Shown here: piece by piece, positions 1-4,428 of the stretch | Layout of the letters: each line of letters opens with the position of its first letter | Numbering within the stretch: the first letter of the stretch is position 1 | DNA from: an uncultured Altererythrobacter sp. | GTDB lineage: Bacteria; Pseudomonadota; Alphaproteobacteria; Sphingomonadales; Sphingomonadaceae | Reading direction: 5' to 3' | NCBI GenBank assembly: GCA_937950385.1 | Contig: CALFEA010000198.1 | Coordinates: 1-7,760 of the forward strand | Length of the DNA: 7,760 bases | The notes under the pieces: model-generated | Seen by the model: the letters and a program-made list of their open reading frames with translations, nothing else | Told to the model about the DNA's origin: nothing | The model's database searches: none | Translations under genes and position numbers: made by a program

Positions 1-251
1 TGCTGCTCGGGCTTGAGCCGATGAGCGATACGGATCAGGCAAGCGTTTCCGCGCCACTTTCCCGCTCGCTGGAGCAGGTCAATAGCACCATCGAAACCGG
101 ACTATCGCCGATCACGGGCTCTGCACGCTCGGCTGATTTTACGCGCTCTGAAGGGGGCGCCAGCCGCACCGGCAGTATCGTCAGCAGCAGTTTGAAAGTC
201 CTCCCTTCGGCGCTCAGCATCATCTCGCGCACAGCGGGGAGCGGACAATGA
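1..251 (+). CDS. 3' end of an unrecognised gene, first gene of the visible operon (partial)
   Basis: An open frame runs in from the window edge (first full codon at position 3) and stops with TGA at 249-251. About 82 C-terminal residues are visible. They are rich in Ser, Thr, Ala and Gly, with no cysteine, no obvious membrane helix and no motif I recognise. The stop overlaps the start of the next gene as ATGA, so the two are probably translationally coupled and belong to one operon. An in-frame ATG lies at 21, but the frame stays open before it, so the true start is probably outside the window. In Pseudomonas the gene before fapB is fapA (a small chaperone-like protein). Position alone makes FapA a candidate, but I see no sequence support for that. 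Confidence 0.6.
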   Translation, partial: LLGLEPMSDTDQASVSAPLSRSLEQVNSTIETGLSPITGSARSADFTRSEGGASRTGSIVSSSLKVLPSALSIISRTAGSGQ

Positions 252-874
252 AACCGACCCTCGCCCAATTGAGCAGCTGCGCTCTGCTGCTTCCTGCAAT
301 GATCACGCCGCTTGCCGCGCAAGAGGCTGAGGATGCGCCGGAAACAGCGGCCCAAGACTTCGCGGAAATCGCTAGTGACACGCTCAGCGGAAACAGTGGC
401 CGCGTGGCAATCAATATCGCTGCGGGCGACGCCAATCAGCAAGTGGGCACCGCCATTATCGCGCTTGGCGATACCGCGATCACCGCCCAAAGCGCTGAGC
501 AAATAATGGATGCCGCGCAATCTGCTGACCGTGCCACATCCATCACCATTGGCGCAGGCGCGCTTTCAAACAATTCCGGCTTGGTAAGCCTCAACCTTAC
601 CGCCGGGACGCAAAACCAGTCCGCCAATTTAGCGGCACTGACGATAGGATATAGTGGAGTGGTCTCTGACCAGATGCTCGCCCAGTCGAGCGCTCCTTCA
701 GATCCGGCGAGTTCACCGGCCCAAGCTCCCCCAACCAGCAATGATCGCATCGCTATCGATGACGCCGCATTCGCTGGGAATAATGGGCTTGTGCAGATGA
801 ACGTCGTTGGAGGCGAGAGGAATTCCTCCGCCAATACCTTCGCGCTGAACGTTTCAGCCGGGGGCCAACCTTGA
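248..874 (+). CDS. fapB: Exported small amyloid-repeat protein, FapB-like
   Basis: The predicted protein has 208 residues. Residues 1-24 look like a Sec signal peptide with cleavage near LAA/QE, though the n-region carries only one Lys. The rest is low complexity and holds three imperfect repeats at about 44-74, 103-134 and 172-203. Each has the form [LF][SA]xNxGxVxxNxxxGxxNxxxxxxxxLxxG, for example NSGRVAINIAAGDANQQ. Asn and Gln recur at fixed positions and hydrophobic residues alternate, as in the stacked beta-hairpins of Fap amyloid subunits. A Ser/Pro-rich linker (about 147-163) separates repeats 2 and 3. The mature protein has no cysteine. A purine-rich GGGGA (237-241) lies 6 nt before the ATG, and the gene overlaps the previous stop by 4 nt. 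In the Fap family the small three-repeat protein is FapB, a minor subunit or nucleator; I infer the same role here. A FapA assignment cannot be excluded. Confidence 0.7.
   Translation: MKPTLAQLSSCALLLPAMITPLAAQEAEDAPETAAQDFAEIASDTLSGNSGRVAINIAAGDANQQVGTAIIALGDTAITAQSAEQIMDAAQSADRATSITIGAGALSNNSGLVSLNLTAGTQNQSANLAALTIGYSGVVSDQMLAQSSAPSDPASSPAQAPPTSNDRIAIDDAAFAGNNGLVQMNVVGGERNSSANTFALNVSAGGQP
377..856 (+). repeat. Three imperfect amyloid repeats inside the FapB-like gene
   Basis: The coding repeats lie at 377-469, 554-649 and 761-856. Aligning their central Asn residues (56, 116, 185) gives spacings of 60 and 69 residues. The shared core is N-x-G-x-V-x-x-N-x-x-x-G-x-x-N, ending in a hydrophobic strand and Gly or Ala. 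Repeat 3 is the most diverged: NQQ is replaced by NSS and the AAG core by VGG. Confidence 0.75.
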
Positions 875-898
875 ACCGAAGAAAATGGAGTAAGGATA

Positions 899-1936
899 AT
901 GAAGAAGGTAATGCTAGCCACGGTGGCAATCTCGGCTTTGGCCGTAACTGCACCTGCATTGGCACAAGATGGCGGAGAAGTTGGAGACCAAGACGGCGAA
1001 TCCAGCCTCGAAGTTGATCTGCGCTATGCAAACAATATCGACACCAGCGTGACGACGGATGTCACCTATGAGAAGGATGTCGCCCTGCGCGGTGCTGTTC
1101 GTCTCAATGGCCAAATCGCAGTCGACAGTTCAGCTGTTGCAGTGACAGATGCCAAGCAGTTCTTGACCGGAGTGGTGGTGAACTACCGCGAGGAAAATGA
1201 GCTCAACGGTGAAAACGGTTTTGTTGATGGCGTCTTTGGACAAGGTATCAGCGAATCCGGCAATGATCCGAACGATGATCTGATCGATGGCGTATTGGAG
1301 CCGCAAATCCGTGCTGGCTATTTTGCGCCCATTATCAACACCGTTGATGCATTCGACGTGGATGCATCGGGCAATGTCGGGGTCAATCTGGCCGCCGGTT
1401 ATTTCAACCAGCAAATGAACAGCGCTGCGATTTCTGTGTCCGCCAATAGCGATCCAGAAGCATCGGGCGGCTGGGCAGAGGCATCCACCACTGGCCTGCA
1501 ATCGCTGATCGGTGTGGCGCAATTCGCAACTCCAGGGGAAATCCTGGCAGAGGATGAGCCAGAAGCCGGCGGCGCACGGAACAACTTCCGTGATCGCAAC
1601 ACCGTGCTTGGTGCAACGATCACTGGTTCCGGCAATATCGGTGTCAACGTTGCAGCAGGCAGCCTCAATCAGCAGTCAAATCTGATGACGCTTGCCACAG
1701 CCAATGATGCCGATCTGGCAGAGGCCAATGCAGGCCTGATCCAGACAGCATTGTTGAGCACGGTTGAGCAGCAAGACAGCATCAATTCAATCTCTGGCCT
1801 CAGCGTCAGCGGTGCGTCTGGCAACATCGGTGTGAACTTTGCAGCTGGTGTCGGCAACCAACAAACCAACTCCCTCACCATCGCAGCTTCGCAAGGCGGA
1901 GCTGATGCTGGCGGCGGCGGCGGCGACGGTAGCTGA
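899..1936 (+). CDS. fapC: Exported FapC-like major functional-amyloid subunit
   Basis: The predicted protein has 345 residues. It opens with a textbook Sec signal peptide (MKKVML, hydrophobic core, APALA/QD, cleavage after residue 22). Residues about 37-152 form a non-repeat region with a beta-rich stretch around 60-96 (DVALRGAVRLNGQIAVDSSA). Three strongly conserved repeats follow at 153-183, 240-269 and 302-331, each centred on SGN[IV]GVNxAAGxxNQQxN. This core matches my knowledge of FapC and related adhesin-type repeats. The two linkers (about 184-239 and 270-301) differ in length and are less conserved. The C terminus is Gly-rich, with a run of five Gly before DGS. The whole protein lacks cysteine, whereas Pseudomonas FapC, as I recall, ends with a Cys pair. 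GGAG at 887-890 lies 8 nt before the ATG, and the gene begins 24 nt after its FapB-like neighbour. Known role of the family: main fibre component of biofilm amyloid. Role here is inferred. Confidence 0.8.
   Translation: MKKVMLATVAISALAVTAPALAQDGGEVGDQDGESSLEVDLRYANNIDTSVTTDVTYEKDVALRGAVRLNGQIAVDSSAVAVTDAKQFLTGVVVNYREENELNGENGFVDGVFGQGISESGNDPNDDLIDGVLEPQIRAGYFAPIINTVDAFDVDASGNVGVNLAAGYFNQQMNSAAISVSANSDPEASGGWAEASTTGLQSLIGVAQFATPGEILAEDEPEAGGARNNFRDRNTVLGATITGSGNIGVNVAAGSLNQQSNLMTLATANDADLAEANAGLIQTALLSTVEQQDSINSISGLSVSGASGNIGVNFAAGVGNQQTNSLTIAASQGGADAGGGGGDGS
1355..1891 (+). repeat. Three well-conserved Fap-type amyloid repeats inside the FapC-like gene
   Basis: The coding repeats lie at 1355-1447, 1616-1705 and 1802-1891. 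The shared core is S-G-N-[IV]-G-V-N-x-A-A-G-x-x-N-Q-Q-x-N, followed by a short hydrophobic strand and Ala-rich end. Core-to-core spacings are 87 and 63 residues, so the units are conserved while the linkers vary. This is the pattern expected of separate cross-beta layers. Confidence 0.85.
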
Positions 1937-1941
1937 AGAAT

Positions 1942-1953
1942 GCCCGCGCGGGC
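1942..1953. repeat. 12-nt perfect GC palindrome just after the FapC-like stop
   Basis: GCCCGCGCGGGC is fully self-complementary. It starts 5 nt after the stop codon and abuts the first hairpin. It may add to an RNA structure that ends or protects the upstream message, but its loop would be too tight for a good hairpin on its own. Confidence 0.4.
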
Positions 1954-1987
1954 GGGGGAGAGGAGACCTTACCTTCTTCTCTCCCCC
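1954..1987 (+). terminator. Hairpin 1 in the fapC-fapD spacer (possible attenuator or mRNA-stabilising stem)
   Basis: The arm 1954-1966 (GGGGGAGAGGAGA) pairs with 1975-1987 (TTCTTCTCTCCCCC less its first T). This gives a 13-bp stem with one G-U and an 8-nt loop. No T run follows directly, so a simple intrinsic terminator is unlikely. A stem here would fit processing or partial termination that leaves more fapC message than downstream message. Confidence 0.45.
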
Positions 1988-1989
1988 AA

Positions 1990-2048
1990 ACCTTCCCCTG
2001 CCCCCAAGATCCTCATGCCGCCCATCCGGCCATGAGGAAGGGGAAGGT
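1990..2048 (+). terminator. Hairpin 2 in the fapC-fapD spacer, nested long inverted repeat
   Basis: The outer arms ACCTTCCCCT (1990-1999) and AGGGGAAGGT (2039-2048) are perfect 10-bp complements. Inside them CCTCAT (2011-2016) pairs with ATGAGG (2032-2037), and GCCG (2017-2020) pairs with CGGC (2027-2030) around one bulged base. A run of eight T (2070-2077) lies 22 nt further on. The element is symmetric enough to work in either direction. It resembles the GC-rich intergenic stems common in sphingomonads, but copy number cannot be judged here. Readthrough must occur if the downstream genes share the promoter. Confidence 0.5.
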
Positions 2049-2099
2049 CCCCCCGCTCGCATACGCCTCTTTTTTTTATTGTCAGGAACAATAGCCAAA

Positions 2100-2846
2100 G
2101 TGTTTCACAATTCTCTCTTCCAGCCAAAAGCGCGAATGTTTGCAATGCCCCCCATTGCACTGTTGGGCGTGTGCGCAGCGACCGTTTCTGCTTGCAGCAC
2201 CGCACCCGCTGGAAGCACCCCCGTTTGGCTCGGTCAGCTTTCCCCCGGAGCGCCCGTAATCGCGGCCAATCCGCGCAGTTGGAAAGCCCAGAAATTCGAT
2301 AATCTCGTTCGCCAAGAAGCAGATTTCAGCTGCGGCGCAGCGGTCATGGCAACGATTTTCAACTATGCCTATGGGCACAGCACGACAGAGCGCCAAGTGC
2401 TGGTCAATATGCTCAAAATTGCGGACCCTGATCTTGTTCGGCAAAAGGGTTTTTCCCTGCTCGACATGAAAACCTATGCGACATCGCTGGGCATGACCGC
2501 AGAAGGCTACCGGGTTGATTACGATCAGCTCGCTAGCTTGGAATTTCCCGCCGTGGTTCTGATTGATGTGCGCGGATATAAGCATTTCGTCATAGCCCGA
2601 AAAGTGTTCGGCGACAGGATTGCCATTGGCGATCCAGCGCTCGGCAATCGCACCATGACCCGCACCGAATTTGAAGACGCGTGGAATGGCATCGCCTTTA
2701 TCGTGGTCGGCGATGGCTATGACCCCGACACAATTTTGGTCAATCCGCCCTCGCCTCTTTCGGCGCGGCGCTTGCTTATGACAACGGCCAGCCTGCCTGC
2801 AACCGAGGCGGCTGAATACGGCTTTTCACCAGGATATGATTTTTAG
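2100..2846 (+). CDS. fapD: C39-family cysteine peptidase with lipoprotein signal, FapD-like
   Basis: The predicted protein has 248 residues from GTG at 2100. The peptidase signature is complete: Gln72 (oxyanion) and nucleophile Cys78 in QEADFSCGAA, His162 in YKHFVIA, and Asp178 in IGDPALG. C39 peptidases typically cut after double-glycine-type leaders; the Fap member FapD lies directly after fapC, as here. No ABC or membrane domain is attached, so it is a stand-alone enzyme. Start choice: the frame stays open back to 1839, inside the FapC-like gene, but that stretch is non-coding spacer. Starting at ATG 2136 would remove all positive charge from the signal. Starting at GTG 2100, with AGGAA at 2084-2088 upstream, restores Lys10 and Arg12. 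The hydrophobic core then ends in the lipobox VSAC (Cys32), with Ser at +2, suggesting an outer-membrane-anchored periplasmic lipoprotein. Start remains the weakest point. Confidence 0.82.
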   Translation: MFHNSLFQPKARMFAMPPIALLGVCAATVSACSTAPAGSTPVWLGQLSPGAPVIAANPRSWKAQKFDNLVRQEADFSCGAAVMATIFNYAYGHSTTERQVLVNMLKIADPDLVRQKGFSLLDMKTYATSLGMTAEGYRVDYDQLASLEFPAVVLIDVRGYKHFVIARKVFGDRIAIGDPALGNRTMTRTEFEDAWNGIAFIVVGDGYDPDTILVNPPSPLSARRLLMTTASLPATEAAEYGFSPGYDF

Positions 2847-2870
2847 CTCCCCCAATCCCTCATGCCCCCC

Positions 2871-2877
2871 AAGGAGG
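2871..2877 (+). promoter_or_regulatory. Shine-Dalgarno site that fixes the start at 2883
   Basis: AAGGAGG is a near-perfect ribosome binding site 5 nt before ATG 2883. It lies downstream of the alternative in-frame ATG at 2862 and so rules against the longer start. Confidence 0.8.
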
Positions 2878-2882
2878 AAACA

Positions 2883-3758
2883 ATGCGCACGCCAACAGTC
2901 AGTCAATCAGCCTTAAAGCCCAGCGCATCCGCAGCGGCTTTTTCCATTGCGGTGCTTTACGCAGCAAGCGGCACCCCTGTTGCCGCTGCAAGCCCCTCAC
3001 CGGTGGCCGCCAGCGACCCCATGGCAGCCATCGGTGACCTTGGCCCGGCGGTAAGCGATGAAGAGCTGAGCGCAGTTCGCGGCAAATTCATTCGGCCCGA
3101 TGATGTGTCATTCTTTGGCATTTCAATGATCACCAGCTGGCAGGATGCCAATGGCGTCACCACCACTGCACGCCTAATGTTCAATGTCAGCTTTCTGGGC
3201 GATAACAGCGGCGGTGACCCTGTCCCGCAATTGCTGGTTGGCTGGACCCGCGAAGGCGATCCCGCGATGGATGTGACCGATAGCCACGCAGGCTACACCC
3301 CATTGATTACCGCGCAGCAAGTCTTGCCCGTGGGCGAGCTGGGCAGCACGCAGGGGGCCGCGCAGGCCAACATCATTGCTGGCGCTGATAATTCTGCGCT
3401 CAACGGTATGCAGATCGCTTTGGTCCCCACATCAGAGCTCGGCACGATGGACACCGCCGGACTGACCTCCATCACAGAAACCACCGGCACATCATTCGCC
3501 GATGGCGACATGCTGGAATTTCACATTGGCCCCAATGAGCTGGCCCTCGCGCTGAGCGGCAATAATGGCAGCGATAGCGCCCTGCAAAGCGTCGGCGGCG
3601 ATTTTGGCCGGATGCTTCAGCAAACCACGATCAACAGCGATGGCAATCTGGTCGGCAACACAGCGGCAATCATCATCGGCACAGAGCTAGGCCCGGCTGA
3701 TTTCACCGCCGTGCGCGCGACAGAGGCGCTCTCTGTGATGCGCGGACACGGATTTTAA
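2883..3758 (+). CDS. Exported protein of unknown function in the FapE position, with double-glycine-leader-like motifs
   Basis: The predicted protein has 291 residues. Residues 1-36 form a long Sec-type signal ending TPVAAA. After a short Pro/Ala linker, residues 57-69 read VSDEELSAVRGKF. This matches a double-glycine leader at -12 (V57), -8 (E61), -7 (L62), -4 (V65) and -2 (G67), but has Lys at -1. The last residues (EALSVMRGHGF) echo it. Between them is a beta-rich domain starting DDVSFFGISMITSW, with many Gly/Asn/Thr and no cysteine. Starting at ATG 2883 is supported by its strong ribosome binding site; an ATG at 2862 lacks one. It follows the C39 gene by 36 nt, so it is a natural candidate substrate or partner of that peptidase. 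In Pseudomonas the gene between fapD and fapF is fapE, a minor fibre component; similarity to it cannot be judged without an alignment. Confidence 0.75.
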   Translation: MRTPTVSQSALKPSASAAAFSIAVLYAASGTPVAAASPSPVAASDPMAAIGDLGPAVSDEELSAVRGKFIRPDDVSFFGISMITSWQDANGVTTTARLMFNVSFLGDNSGGDPVPQLLVGWTREGDPAMDVTDSHAGYTPLITAQQVLPVGELGSTQGAAQANIIAGADNSALNGMQIALVPTSELGTMDTAGLTSITETTGTSFADGDMLEFHIGPNELALALSGNNGSDSALQSVGGDFGRMLQQTTINSDGNLVGNTAAIIIGTELGPADFTAVRATEALSVMRGHGF

Positions 3759-3767
3759 GACATTTCA

Positions 3768-3774
3768 AAGGTGG
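3768..3774 (+). promoter_or_regulatory. Shine-Dalgarno-like site for the gene at 3783
   Basis: AAGGTGG (after A at 3768) lies 8 nt before ATG 3783. An alternative in-frame GTG at 3771 falls inside this site and so is an unlikely start. Confidence 0.6.
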
Positions 3775-3782
3775 TAAGGCCC

Positions 3783-4379
3783 ATGAAAAAACCCATTGCA
3801 TTTACAGCTATCGCCGCCGCGCTGCTGACCCATACAGCTGCGGCCAATGCAGAAAATACCAGCGGGCAATTTGCAGTCGAAGGGCCCGGTCAATTGACCT
3901 GCAATGCCTTCACCAGGGCCCGCGCCGACAAAGGCTCCGCAGAGTTTCAGCGTCTGATCGGCTATGTCGAAGGCTATCTGAGCGCCGCCAATCGCTATGA
4001 GCCCAATACATTCGATCTTTCGCCTTGGCATAATGCCGCAGCTTTTGATCTGATCTTGGAAAAGCACTGCGCCGATAATCCGCAAGACACGATGGTCGGC
4101 GTTGTCCAAAAAATGGTCTCTGCCCTGCGGCCCATTCGCATCACCGAATATTCGCCCATGGTCGAAGTGGGCGCCGGCGAAAACCGCGCATTTGTCTACC
4201 GCGCAATCCTGCGCCGCACTCAGGCTGCGTTGAAATCGCGCGGGTTTTATGCAGGCGCAGAAGACGGCAGCTATTCGCCGCAAATGCGCGATGCGCTGAT
4301 GGCGTTCCAGAAAAAAGCTGATCTGTTTGCAACCGGCGTGCCCGATCCGGCCACGCTTTGGACGTTGCTCAATCCGTAA
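3783..4379 (+). CDS. Exported two-cysteine (HdeA-like?) protein with C-terminal peptidoglycan-binding domain
   Basis: The predicted protein has 198 residues. It begins with a clean Sec signal (MKKPIAFTAI...TAAANA/EN, cleavage after residue 23). Residues about 36-100 are helical, with two cysteines (Cys40 in LTCNAF, Cys96 in EKHCAD) placed as in small periplasmic disulfide proteins of the HdeA/Rap1a type; I offer that as a resemblance only. Residues about 140-198 look like a PG_binding_1 domain: LRRTQAALKSRGFYAG, DGSYSPQMRDALMAFQ, and TGVPDPATLWTLL match its helix-turn pattern, with family-typical G-x-Y/F and A-x-x-x-F-Q. The product should therefore sit in the periplasm and hold peptidoglycan. 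The gene begins 24 nt after its neighbour and 49 nt before the fapF-like gene. I know no such gene in the Pseudomonas fapA-F operon. A plausible inferred role is anchoring the secretion pore to the wall. Confidence 0.75.
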   Translation: MKKPIAFTAIAAALLTHTAAANAENTSGQFAVEGPGQLTCNAFTRARADKGSAEFQRLIGYVEGYLSAANRYEPNTFDLSPWHNAAAFDLILEKHCADNPQDTMVGVVQKMVSALRPIRITEYSPMVEVGAGENRAFVYRAILRRTQAALKSRGFYAGAEDGSYSPQMRDALMAFQKKADLFATGVPDPATLWTLLNP

Positions 4380-4428
4380 TCGCGGGTGAGCTGAACCGGA
4401 CGGGCCGCGAAGGTAAGGGAATGAAATC

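Noticed and set aside
35..921. Minus-strand open frames opposite the FapB-like gene (35-520, 436-921)
   Set aside because: They are antisense to the repeat-bearing gene, have Arg/Ser/Cys-rich products and no start signals, and their reading follows from the codon bias of the plus-strand gene.
899..1936. Curli (CsgA/CsgB) identity for the amyloid subunit
   Set aside because: Curlin repeats have Ser-x5-Asn-x-x-x-x-x-Gln spacing in about 22-residue tandem units. Here the repeats are about 30 residues, separated by linkers, with the SGNxGVNxAAG core, and the neighbours are not Csg proteins.
1839..2099. N-terminal extension of the C39 peptidase frame into the FapC-like gene
   Set aside because: The extension overlaps the FapC-like repeats in another frame and then crosses the hairpin spacer. 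It gives a Pro/Arg/Ser-rich sequence with no signal peptide, and would bury the clear lipoprotein signal.
2100..3758. Bacteriocin export system suggested by C39 peptidase plus double-glycine-like motif
   Set aside because: The peptidase lacks an ABC transporter or membrane domain, no small precursor peptide or immunity gene is present, the leader-like motif follows a Sec signal in a 291-residue protein, and the amyloid context explains the locus better.
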